In this document: positions 26,357 to 34,682 of the stretch, in pieces | Layout: every line of letters starts with the position of its first letter | How positions within the stretch are numbered: the first letter of the stretch is position 1 | NCBI GenBank assembly: GCA_030059675.1 | Contig: JANVYQ010000003.1 | Span: forward strand, 99,547 to 163,546 | Source of the DNA: Candidatus Pelearchaeum maunauluense | GTDB taxonomy: Archaea > Thermoproteota > Nitrososphaeria_A > Caldarchaeales > Caldarchaeaceae | DNA length: 64,000 nucleotides | Direction of reading: 5' to 3' | The notes under the pieces: model-generated | Told to the model about the DNA's origin: nothing | Database searches by the model: none | Seen by the model: only the letters and a program-made list of their open reading frames with translations | Program-made: the position numbers and the translations under genes

Positions 26357-27067
26357 ATGTATGTACAGGAGAGGCCAGGCTCACCCGCGACCTATGTCAT
26401 AATAGCTGCCAACGTAATAATATGGCTCATCACAGCTCTCATAACAGCATCAGCGGGGAGAATGTACCTATGGATACTGTATAACTTCGGCGCAGTCCCC
26501 ATATTGATAGTTAATGGAATAAACCTACACTCCCTAATCACTCATATGTTTCTCCACGACACCTCCAGCATCTGGCACATATTCCTCAACATGTACATGC
26601 TTTTTCTGTTTGGGCGTGATGTGGAGCAGACTTTGGGGACTTTCCGTTTCCTCTTGGTGTATTTTCTAAGCGGCTTGGGAGGCTCGTTCCTCCACATCTT
26701 CTACTTCACCTCCTTCTTCCCCACACCATCTACGACGGAGGAGCTGGTTAGATGTTTCCAGCTATCGCAGCCGCCTTGTGTCCCGTCTATAGGGGCTTCT
26801 GGAGCCATCTTTGGCCTAATGGCAACCTACGCGGTGCTCTACCCCTTCAGACGACTCTTCCTGCTATGGGGCTTCTTCCTACCTATAGCGGCTCCAGCGA
26901 TAGCTGTAATACTCGTCTTGGCGCTTATACAGACGCTCTTCATGCTGGCGACGCCTTTCAGCTCAATAGCCTACACAGCCCACGTGGGAGGCTTCATAAC
27001 AGGGCTGGCGCTGGCGCTCCTCTTCAGGGCTACACACCTACGGCGGAGAATATACTGGGAATGGTAG
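26357..27067 (+). CDS. Rhomboid-family intramembrane serine protease
   Basis: Six- to seven-helix membrane protease, 236 residues. Catalytic S148 is in GASGAIFGL and H209 in YTAHVGGF; N78 in HIFLNMY corresponds to the oxyanion-stabilising asparagine region, and a WHIFLNMYMLFLFGRDVEQTLG block follows. An insertion with two cysteines (CFQLSQPPC, about 133-141) lies in the loop before the serine helix, possibly a disulfide outside the membrane. It forms the end of the pth2-truD-rhomboid run. Substrates cannot be predicted. Confidence 0.92.
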   Translation: MYVQERPGSPATYVIIAANVIIWLITALITASAGRMYLWILYNFGAVPILIVNGINLHSLITHMFLHDTSSIWHIFLNMYMLFLFGRDVEQTLGTFRFLLVYFLSGLGGSFLHIFYFTSFFPTPSTTEELVRCFQLSQPPCVPSIGASGAIFGLMATYAVLYPFRRLFLLWGFFLPIAAPAIAVILVLALIQTLFMLATPFSSIAYTAHVGGFITGLALALLFRATHLRRRIYWEW

Positions 27068-27140
27068 TCCAAAAATAGATTAAAATAGCCTGCATTACTT
27101 CAGTGAGCAGGCTCCAAAACCCAGTAGAGAGTGGATAACC

Positions 27141-27800
27141 ATGCTGTCCAGCCATTCATGCTCATTCTACGCAGGGCATAAAAAGACAGGCATCTTCAGC
27201 CTCCACCTAACCACATCCAAAAACATAGTGGAGATGGTGGAGGAGGAGCGCGTCCCAGAGGAGGATGTTAAGAAAGTCCTAAAGAAATACGGGGTTGGTA
27301 GATTCTATAAACAAGAGACGAAAAACGGCATAAGCTACTTCACATACAAGTTCAAGAACTGGTCCCTCATAAGGTACTTGGTTAATTGGGGTAGGATGTC
27401 GTCGCTCTTCCCAGTACATCTAACAACCGCGTGCTGTAGCGTTGAGTTTGCTGCAACTCACTCGCCCCGCTACGACCCAGAGAGGTTCGGCTGGCTTCCA
27501 GCGACAGGCTCTCTGAGGCAATCAGACGTCCTAGTTGTAGAGGGCACGGTAACCTCTAAGATGGCGCAGCGCGTCAGGCTCATCTACGACCAGATGCCAG
27601 AGCCCAAGTGGGTAATGGCCATGGGAGCGTGTGCCATCTCAGGGGGGCTATATGCCAAGGATTCATACAACGTGATACAGGGGATAGATGATATAGTCCC
27701 CGTGGATGTGTATATCCCTGGATGCCCACCAAGGCCTGAGACACTCTTCCAGGGAATACTTCTCCTACGCGAGAAGATTCTCTATAGTAAGGCTATATAG
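27141..27800 (+). CDS. nuoB: NADH dehydrogenase-like complex I subunit NuoB (N2 cluster)
   Basis: Carries the terminal 4Fe-4S cluster N2 of complex I. C98-C99 (TTACCSVEF), C164 (MGACAISGG) and C195 (PGCPPRPE) supply all four ligands. The 219-residue ORF has about 80 residues before the core. The first 30 look unlike any family sequence, so an internal ATG at 27234 (MVEEERVPEED) is the more likely start. A TATA-like GATTAAAATA lies near 27077. nuoC follows after 13 bases. In archaea this module may take electrons from ferredoxin or F420H2 rather than NADH; no NuoEFG genes are here. Confidence 0.93.
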   Translation: MLSSHSCSFYAGHKKTGIFSLHLTTSKNIVEMVEEERVPEEDVKKVLKKYGVGRFYKQETKNGISYFTYKFKNWSLIRYLVNWGRMSSLFPVHLTTACCSVEFAATHSPRYDPERFGWLPATGSLRQSDVLVVEGTVTSKMAQRVRLIYDQMPEPKWVMAMGACAISGGLYAKDSYNVIQGIDDIVPVDVYIPGCPPRPETLFQGILLLREKILYSKAI

Positions 27801-27813
27801 GAGGTGAGTTAAG

Positions 27814-28305
27814 TTGGCTGAAACCGACCAGCTTACACAAATCGTAGAGAGCGTCAAGCAGAGATTCGGCGACGCGATTAAGGAGGTTATATACGAGCCC
27901 AAGAAAGCAGTAAAGATAGTCATAGACCAGCAGACATTCCGCGATGTGGCTCTCTACCTACGGGACAATCATGGAATAGACCACGTAAAGGCAATTACAG
28001 GAGTTGACCTCATAAAGCTACCTAAGAAAGAGGAGAAGATAGAAGTTATCTACCAGCTCGGCTCGTACTCTAGAGAAGAGCTCAGGAGATATGTTTTGAA
28101 TATCTCAACAAAGCTTGATAGGTCTTCTCCTGAGATGGATTCCCTATATGATGTATGGCCTAGCTGCGAGTATCATGAGCGGGAGACCTATGAGATGCTT
28201 GGTGTGGTCTTTAGAGGTCATCCAAACTTGCAGCGTCTCCTTCTTCCAGAGTTCTGGGCTGACAAGCCTCCCCTAAGGAAGGATTATAACGTCCCAGGAC
28301 GCTAA
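27814..28305 (+). CDS. nuoC: Complex I subunit NuoC
   Basis: 30-kDa subunit of the complex I connecting arm, 163 residues. The core signature CEYHERETYEMLGVVFRGHPNLQRLLLPE lies near 121-149, and the end NVPGR is short of the KDY-type extension. The start is TTG at 27814 with a strong AGGAGGTGAG ribosome site. The last four bases overlap the oppositely oriented membrane gene that separates nuoC from nuoD. Confidence 0.93.
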   Translation: MAETDQLTQIVESVKQRFGDAIKEVIYEPKKAVKIVIDQQTFRDVALYLRDNHGIDHVKAITGVDLIKLPKKEEKIEVIYQLGSYSREELRRYVLNISTKLDRSSPEMDSLYDVWPSCEYHERETYEMLGVVFRGHPNLQRLLLPEFWADKPPLRKDYNVPGR

Positions 28306-29132
28306 GCTACTGCCGACGAATATAGCGGTGTTCTGGATATTATTGAGAGCGCTACCCACTGAATCAGTAGTGTCGCTACTAGGAGAATGGTTGATAAGGT
28401 TAGGATGAAGTTGAAGAACGCTGTTCCTATCCCCAATACCACCACCGTCGGCGCTATGTATGCTAGTATCAGCCCCATGGCTGGGCTTGTAAGACAGGTC
28501 GGGCAAAGGACTGCGAGGCCAGCCAAAGGGCCTGGGAGCGCGGCTGCTATCTTCTGCTTTAATACTAGAAGAGATATGAAGGCCGCCATCAAAAACCCGC
28601 CTACGAGTGAGAGAGCCAGCGCCGCGCTAAGTATGTAAGGCCTCAGCACAACGCCAAAGAAGCACGCTGGAGACCATACCAGCACAGGCCCATATCCCAC
28701 GCTACTCTCAACTATCAGAAAACGCGGCTCAAGGCCGCCACTAATATCAACCACAATCATGCCTTGCAGGTAGCCGTATGCGGCGAAGTATAGGACGCTC
28801 AACACAATCCATAATTTCCTAAATGTCGCGTTCTGAGCCAGCGTCCTTAAGTTGCTGAAGTTTGGGGAGAAGAGTCTGGCAAATCTGCCAACATTAGTTG
28901 TGCTGTTGCTGGTTATTAGATTTCTGAGGAATACGTAGATGAATGGTATGGAGATGTTTATCCAAACTAATGGTGCTAGCGTTGGGGGCCAGTCGTATAT
29001 GAGTGAGGTTGTAAGGTCGCGCATAAGCCCCAGAAGCTCAAAATACAAGAGAAGCAGGACTATGAGGGTGATCTCTAGAGATAGTCTGCCGCTCCCAGCG
29101 CGACGCATAACCAACCCTCTATATGGCTTCAA
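28302..29132 (-). CDS. Seven-helix membrane protein inserted between nuoC and nuoD on the opposite strand
   Basis: A 276-residue polytopic protein with about seven hydrophobic segments. The only striking motif is a CPTC pair (LAVLCPTCLTSPAMGL near 207-222) inside a hydrophobic region, plus SPACFFGVVLRP near 153-164. I do not recognise a characterised family. The gene runs against the nuo genes, overlaps nuoC by four bases at its 3' end, and its start faces nuoD 79 bases away. CPTC pairs can bind metal or act in thiol exchange, which would fit a metal-handling or redox role next to respiratory genes, but this is speculative. Confidence 0.75.
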   Translation of the reverse strand: MKPYRGLVMRRAGSGRLSLEITLIVLLLLYFELLGLMRDLTTSLIYDWPPTLAPLVWINISIPFIYVFLRNLITSNSTTNVGRFARLFSPNFSNLRTLAQNATFRKLWIVLSVLYFAAYGYLQGMIVVDISGGLEPRFLIVESSVGYGPVLVWSPACFFGVVLRPYILSAALALSLVGGFLMAAFISLLVLKQKIAAALPGPLAGLAVLCPTCLTSPAMGLILAYIAPTVVVLGIGTAFFNFILTLSTILLVATLLIQWVALSIISRTPLYSSAVA

Positions 29133-29211
29133 CTATGAACGGATAGAGAAAAGCCTTACCCAATAAGTCAGTGCATGGTTTGTGTTTATTACTTGGGGAT
29201 TCTAGAAAACC

Positions 29212-30474
29212 ATGGCGTATAACGCCTGGGGAGCGTGTGGCGGCTTGGTAGTCCGGAAGGAGGAAGAGGTAAAGACTGTAGAGGTTTACGACACAGGTGA
29301 GGCTCCTCTCACATTTAGCTACGGCCCACAACACCCTGGGACGGGCCACTTCAGAATGATTGTAACAGTTAGCGGTGATACCTTGATAGACGCCCAGCCA
29401 GACCCTGGGTTCGTCCACCGCGGCGAGGAAAAGATGTGCGAGTATAAGACCTGGATTACGAACATCCCGCATATTGAGAGGCCTGTAATTCTGGACTCGG
29501 CTGGGATACAGTATCCATATGTCCTTGCTGTTGAGAAGCTGATGGGTGTTGAGCCGCCTGAGAGGGCCAAGTATCTTAGGACTATAATGGCCGAGCTTAA
29601 TAGGATTGGAAGCCACCTCTACTGGTTTGCTCTGTACGGTGTCTTCCTAGGCCACGCCACCATGTTCCTCTGGTGCTTCGGAGACAGGGAGTACCTAGTT
29701 GACCTAGTGTCGCTCATTGGGGGGCAGAGAATAACCCACGCATACTTCGTCCCAGGCGGCGTGAGGAACGACGCACCAGCCCACGTGCCCATGGGGCTTG
29801 TTAGAGAATTCAGAAGATACTACAGAATGGTTACTGGCAAAGACCTGCCAGAGAAGCAGCAATCAACGGAGTTTAAGAAATACGCCCACGCTGTCTGCGA
29901 GTTCTTCCTAGAGAGGCTTAACGACTATTGGGATATGTTCTTCAACAATGAGCTATTCATACAGAGAACCAAGGATGTCGGGGTTCTAAGCGAGTATGAT
30001 GCTATAAGGCTGGGCGTTGTTGGGACTACGCTCAGAGCATCAGGAATAAGGTCTGATACCCGTATAGATGACCCATATGACGCTTATCCCTATCTGAAGT
30101 TTGAAATCCCGACTGGGACGCGGGGAGACTGTTATGACAGGGCTATTGTCGGGTTTAGGGAGATGCAGGAGAGCGCGAAGATAATCATGCAGGCGTTGGA
30201 GCAGATGCCTGATGGGCCTGTGAAGAATAAGCAGCACCCGATAAATATCCGCGTACCCGCTGGAGAGGCGGTAGCCCGCGCAGAAGCAGCGCGCGGCGAG
30301 ATGCTCTTCTACATCAGAAGCGATGGGAGCGACAGGCCTTACAGGGTTAAGATAAGCCCACCATCATTCAGGCTCATACCAGCCATAGCCCACCTACTAC
30401 GCGGAACGCAGATAGCGCATATACCACCCATATACTGGTCGCTAAACTACTGGCCCGTAGAAGCAGACAGATAA
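29212..30474 (+). CDS. nuoD: Complex I subunit NuoD (49-kDa subunit)
   Basis: Quinone-site subunit of complex I, related to the large subunit of NiFe hydrogenase, 420 residues. Signature blocks are FSYGPQHPGTGHFRM near 36-50 (the His of the quinone site), DPGFVHRGEEKMCEYKTW near 66-83, and a C-terminal AHLLRGTQIAHIPPIYWSLN. It lacks the NiFe-binding cysteines. The N-terminal 20 residues vary; an internal start is possible. It is split from nuoB-nuoC by the antisense membrane gene. The next genes (HAD, PolB) are unrelated, so nuoA, H, I, J, K, L, M and N must be elsewhere. Confidence 0.95.
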   Translation: MAYNAWGACGGLVVRKEEEVKTVEVYDTGEAPLTFSYGPQHPGTGHFRMIVTVSGDTLIDAQPDPGFVHRGEEKMCEYKTWITNIPHIERPVILDSAGIQYPYVLAVEKLMGVEPPERAKYLRTIMAELNRIGSHLYWFALYGVFLGHATMFLWCFGDREYLVDLVSLIGGQRITHAYFVPGGVRNDAPAHVPMGLVREFRRYYRMVTGKDLPEKQQSTEFKKYAHAVCEFFLERLNDYWDMFFNNELFIQRTKDVGVLSEYDAIRLGVVGTTLRASGIRSDTRIDDPYDAYPYLKFEIPTGTRGDCYDRAIVGFREMQESAKIIMQALEQMPDGPVKNKQHPINIRVPAGEAVARAEAARGEMLFYIRSDGSDRPYRVKISPPSFRLIPAIAHLLRGTQIAHIPPIYWSLNYWPVEADR

Positions 30475-30476
30475 TC

Positions 30477-31165
30477 ATGAAGGTCGTCTCACTAGACTTT
30501 GGGGGCACGCTGGCCTACGAGCCTAGGGAGGAGTATCTCACCTACCACCAGCTACTAGCCAGCATGGGGTACAGGCTGAAGCAGGAAGACGTTAGGAAAG
30601 CATATGAGAAGACAATTGCATACTTTAAGGAAGGTGGTATATTTGGAAAGCGAGTATGGGATGGGTCATTACATCTAGAGTTTATCACACTACTATGTAG
30701 AGATCTAATGATTGATAACGCTGAGGTAGCAGCGCGTAGGTTGCATGAGCTTTTCCATACGAGCTTGACGTGAGGAAGTTTGACGACGTGGATAGGACTT
30801 TGAATGCTGTGAAAGAATATGGAGCCAGGCTTATAATCATATCCAACATAGCATCCGAGATGTGGCTGAGAATCTACCTGAACAGGCTGGGAATTGCTGG
30901 CTATTTTGATTATCTAGTTGCCTCAGGCTCGGTTGGTTTTGAAAAGCCTGACACCAGAGTATTCAGACATGCGGCAAGCCTAGTTGGAGTAGAGCCGCAG
31001 GGCATAATGCATGTTGGAGACTCGTATGAGCATGATTACCTAGGAGCACAAGCGGCTGGCTTCTTCCCAGTTCTAGTGGATAGATATGGGAGGAATATGG
31101 ATAAGAACTGTAGGAAGATAGATAAATTATACGAGCTGGTTGATTTTCTACAAGAAGCTCTCTAA
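30477..31165 (+). pseudogene. HAD-superfamily hydrolase broken by a one-base frameshift
   Basis: Two overlapping reading frames together make one normal HAD hydrolase of about 229 residues. Frame 1 (30477-30773) has the N-terminal LDFGGTL motif. Frame 2 (from about 30752 to 31165) has motif II IIISNIA, the motif III lysine in FEKPD and the motif IV HVGDSYEHDYLGAQAAG. The shift falls at the TTTT run 30751-30754; one extra T would give HELFPYELDVRKFDD in a single frame. It may be a real lesion, a sequencing error in a homopolymer or slippage. Motif I has Gly in place of the second Asp, a common variant. It begins two bases after the nuoD stop. Confidence 0.8.
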
Positions 31166-33664
31166 GCTACTCACACCTATTATGCTGTCAAACTCTATCT
31201 CCAGCGGGTCTAGTATCTGCTCAAATGTTGAGCGCATATAATCTATGTATTTATCAACATCTATGTTCTCAAGCCTAGCGAACTGCACGGGCGCCACGCC
31301 GTCCTTGTCCTTTGTCTTCACGTAGCTAATAATGTCCCCAGCGACTACCTTGATATTATTCTGTTGCAGCTTCCTGGCCGCCTTGACGTGGGGTGGTGTG
31401 GTCTTCTCATAGCGTTCAGGCGTCTTTGAGAGCATGACGCGGAAAGCGAGCTGCTCTATTTCCAGCTCCCTGTTCTTAAGCTTCCTATACCATGTGGAGA
31501 TAGCATTCCTGATGTTGGCCTTAACCCTCTCCAAGTCCTCTTCATTCTTAACCTTTGAGAGCTGCCGCAGAACGTCGTCAAACGCCTCCTTTATGAAGAC
31601 GGGAATATTGCGCTTCTTACCTGTTAAGCCCTTAACATCTACTACGCCTTTATCGGTAACGCCTAGGTAGTTCTTCTTTCTGCGGCTGAAGACAACATAG
31701 ACGTATGTCTTGTCAAACTCTAGGTCTAGGTTGAATTTGCTCTTAGCCCATCTTACTACTTCTTCTATAAGCTCTGGCCTGTCCGTCTTTAGGAATATTG
31801 AGTCCGTGTCACCATATATGACTTGTATTCCCAGAGCTTTTGCTTTCTCTATGGCTTGCTTGAAGACGTATCGCCCAACAGCTGCTACGCCCTCCGCTAC
31901 TGGCGGACAGTATAGTGGGAACTCCTCAAAGCCGAAGACACCATAGCTGGCGTTGAGAAAGACTTTGAGAGCACGCTGGACTACGCCATACCAGCTACGC
32001 TGCTCAGAGTCAAGACTCTTATCGCCAGCTTTCACCTTATACCAGCCAACCCTAATATCCCTGAGAGAGCCTATGATGAGACTCTGAATACCGCGCTTCT
32101 TCTTGCATACCCAGTGGTCTGTCTCAGGGATTAGGTTATCCTTACACTCCTCATGGGGGCAGCGTACAGTCTCGTAGCTTAGGTTGGCCTCCTTTAGTAC
32201 TGATGGGTAGAGGGAGGCGAAGTCAAGCACTATGACTCCAAAATGGATTCCAGGTATGGGGTCAACTACTATGGCGCCACGGTATTTCTTCCCGTCAATA
32301 ACAGCTTTTGTTGATACCTGTCCCTTGACTTGTAGGAGGTCTTCCTTGCGTGGTATTATCCAATTCATGCGGCGGTGCTCCCAATATAGTAGGTTCTTTA
32401 TCCAGCCCGATACCCCATGCCTGCACACGTCCTCCATCGGTGTTCTTCCTATACGCGCTATAACCGCAATCAGTCTGAGAACAAGCCTATCATTCATAGT
32501 AATCAAGTCGTGCAGAAGCTTGGCGTCTCGGTAGCTGTATTCTGCAAGCTCAAGAGGCGTGAGCTCGGCTAGGGTTTTAGTCAGTGGAACCTTCCCCACC
32601 CCTAGGAGAGCTGTCGCCACACCCTCAAGCGTATGCTCCCTATACCTATTATCAAACGCGTAAATCTGAATTGACTTATTCATGAAGAAGCGGTATAGGT
32701 CTAGGTGTATCCCAGCCCTGAGCGTGGCGCCCTCGCGACCCAATATTATTGGTATCTTCTCCCTCTCGATACCCAGCTTCTCGCCCCGGTTCTTGAGATA
32801 AGGCAGGTCAAAGTCATCGCCATTAAACGTAACTATTATGGGGTACTTCTCGATTATCTCAAAGCAACGCCTAAGCATAGCCTGCTCATTATCAAAATAC
32901 TCTATCCTGAACTCTGTTGGGCTTTTCTCATTTTGCTGAGCCTTACCCAATAAGAGGACTAGGTTAAGGCCGTCTGAGCTTGCCAGAGATATTGCCGCTA
33001 CCCTATCCTCTGGATGGCTTGGAGACGGGACGCGCGTCGCTGATTCCCCTGTAATCTCGATGTCGAGAGCTATGAATTCTATCTTGGGTTGCTCAGCCTC
33101 AAGTATCTTTAACCACTTACGCAGCTCTTCCGCCTCTTGCTCACCAACCGACCTGAAGAAACGCTTTAGAATCTCATCAACTATGTTATCATCTGCTAAC
33201 TCTGGAGTTAATGTGCCGTCATCGTCTGCCGCGTATATGAGGGAGGGTATGAGCTGGTTATCGAAGAGGTAGTTTAGGTGGTATGGTATGTCAGCTTCCC
33301 AGCAGTCTATCTGCTCTCGTATGGATTTCTTCGAGCCGCCAACGGCAAGAGGGTCGCTGGCAATTATCTTTGTCATGGTTATCTTTTCATCGCTTATAGC
33401 GTCATATTTCTCAACAGTCTCGAAAGCCACAGCCCCAGCTTGCTTTAGCGCCTCGTTATTCTCAAGCCTCTCCAACGGTATGTTGGTGAAGCAGTACGGC
33501 TTATGATCGGTGTTGTCATACCATAGTATAACCTCACCAGCCTTGGTGTCGAGTAGCTTAAGGTATGCTTTCCCCTTTTGGCCATCGTAGGCGCAACCAA
33601 GTAGGAAGAGCCGTTTCTTGGGCTTCGGCCTCTCTACAGCTTCAAACAAGGAGAGCTGTGGCAT
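31148..33664 (-). CDS. polB: Family B DNA polymerase
   Basis: Replicative-type DNA polymerase of 838 residues with 3'-5' exonuclease. ExoI is LDIEI near 198, ExoII VTFNGDDFDLPYLKN near 278, ExoIII YSYRDAKLLHDL near 382. Polymerase motif A is DFASLYPSV near 481 and motif C YGDTDSIF near 617. Four cysteine/histidine residues just after motif A (CPHEEC, then VCKKK) look like a small zinc-binding insertion. The 3' end overlaps the end of the HAD gene by 18 bases. No split or intein is present. The short C-terminus has no evident PIP box. Confidence 0.95.
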   Translation of the reverse strand: MPQLSLFEAVERPKPKKRLFLLGCAYDGQKGKAYLKLLDTKAGEVILWYDNTDHKPYCFTNIPLERLENNEALKQAGAVAFETVEKYDAISDEKITMTKIIASDPLAVGGSKKSIREQIDCWEADIPYHLNYLFDNQLIPSLIYAADDDGTLTPELADDNIVDEILKRFFRSVGEQEAEELRKWLKILEAEQPKIEFIALDIEITGESATRVPSPSHPEDRVAAISLASSDGLNLVLLLGKAQQNEKSPTEFRIEYFDNEQAMLRRCFEIIEKYPIIVTFNGDDFDLPYLKNRGEKLGIEREKIPIILGREGATLRAGIHLDLYRFFMNKSIQIYAFDNRYREHTLEGVATALLGVGKVPLTKTLAELTPLELAEYSYRDAKLLHDLITMNDRLVLRLIAVIARIGRTPMEDVCRHGVSGWIKNLLYWEHRRMNWIIPRKEDLLQVKGQVSTKAVIDGKKYRGAIVVDPIPGIHFGVIVLDFASLYPSVLKEANLSYETVRCPHEECKDNLIPETDHWVCKKKRGIQSLIIGSLRDIRVGWYKVKAGDKSLDSEQRSWYGVVQRALKVFLNASYGVFGFEEFPLYCPPVAEGVAAVGRYVFKQAIEKAKALGIQVIYGDTDSIFLKTDRPELIEEVVRWAKSKFNLDLEFDKTYVYVVFSRRKKNYLGVTDKGVVDVKGLTGKKRNIPVFIKEAFDDVLRQLSKVKNEEDLERVKANIRNAISTWYRKLKNRELEIEQLAFRVMLSKTPERYEKTTPPHVKAARKLQQNNIKVVAGDIISYVKTKDKDGVAPVQFARLENIDVDKYIDYMRSTFEQILDPLEIEFDSIIGVSSLESFL

Positions 33665-33715
33665 AGCTTAGGGACGCCCCTACTAGCTTTCTATTAGGCA
33701 TCGGATAAATAAGTC

Positions 33716-34603
33716 TTAACGCTTAGACTCTATAGCAGTTATACACTCCACTAGTACTCGTGTAGCCTGGGCCGCGGTTAGGCCGTTATCGTAGATTGAG
33801 CACACCTCCATTATGTCTAAGCCGACAATCGTGGGGGAGCATACCGCGTGGAGAAGCTCTACCAAATCGTAAGGGGTTATCCCATTTGGCTCAGGATTTC
33901 CGACGCTTGGAGCGTATGCGGGGTCTAAAACATCAATATCCACAGACACATACGCGGGTCTGCCACCAGCAAATACCCTTATTCTACTTAACACCTGGTC
34001 TAGATTGTCGTGAATCTGCTTGGAGGTATAGTATGTTATTCCAAGCTCTCTAGCGGTTTTTAGCTCGTCGTAATCATATCCCCTCACACCAACTACAGCA
34101 ACCTTAAGCTTTCGCTTCTCCAATAAACGCCTCAGATAGGTTGCATGATTCATTCTAGTTCCCAAATAATTATCGCGTAGGTCGAAATGAGCGTCGAAAA
34201 CTATTAACACGCCCTCAACATCTCTAAAGCACGCCATAACCGCTGGCATCGTGAAAGTATGCTCGCCACCAACCATTAGTGGTGTCTTGCCTAGTCGTCG
34301 TATGTCTTTCACAACTCTAAAAACGCGCTTTAGCATAGCAGCTAGACTATAGGTAAATCTCACATCCCCAGCGTCGTGTAGCCTCACACTCCTAGCATCA
34401 AACTCCAGATTAACACTGTTGGACTCTAAATTGGAGCTGAATTTACGAAGCATCTCAGGCCCATAACGCGAGCATGCTCTGAAACTTGATGTTAGGTCAT
34501 ACGGGACGCCGAAGGCCACGTATTTGGCCTCGTCAAGACTATACTCCAAACCTAGAAAAGTCTCTGAGCGTCTCAGATACTGTTTTAGGGCATCTCCATG
34601 CAT
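33716..34603 (-). CDS. speB: Agmatinase/arginase-family ureohydrolase
   Basis: Binuclear manganese enzyme that removes urea from agmatine or a related guanidino compound. The 295 residues contain metal-binding blocks GGEHTF near 114, DAHFDLRDN near 138 and DIDVLDPAYAPSVGNPEP near 217-234. The archaeal length is normal. In archaea agmatinase makes putrescine for polyamines. A second family member is encoded at 44362-45357 with distinct motifs, so the two probably differ in substrate. The start faces the GT-C gene across a shared AT-rich promoter region. Confidence 0.88.
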   Translation of the reverse strand: MHGDALKQYLRRSETFLGLEYSLDEAKYVAFGVPYDLTSSFRACSRYGPEMLRKFSSNLESNSVNLEFDARSVRLHDAGDVRFTYSLAAMLKRVFRVVKDIRRLGKTPLMVGGEHTFTMPAVMACFRDVEGVLIVFDAHFDLRDNYLGTRMNHATYLRRLLEKRKLKVAVVGVRGYDYDELKTARELGITYYTSKQIHDNLDQVLSRIRVFAGGRPAYVSVDIDVLDPAYAPSVGNPEPNGITPYDLVELLHAVCSPTIVGLDIMEVCSIYDNGLTAAQATRVLVECITAIESKR

Positions 34604-34629
34604 TTGTCGCGTGATGTTTCCAAATATTC

Positions 34630-34640
34630 TTTAAATACAT
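34630..34640. promoter_or_regulatory. Bidirectional TATA-like element between speB and the GT-C gene
   Basis: The sequence CTTTAAATACA reads as a TATA-like box on both strands. On the minus strand it is 27-37 bases before the speB start at 34603; on the plus strand it is about 50 bases before the GT-C start. Confidence 0.4.
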
Positions 34641-34682
34641 TTTCCGCCGTTATGTTTAACGCATTTTGAAGAAGAGGGGCGT

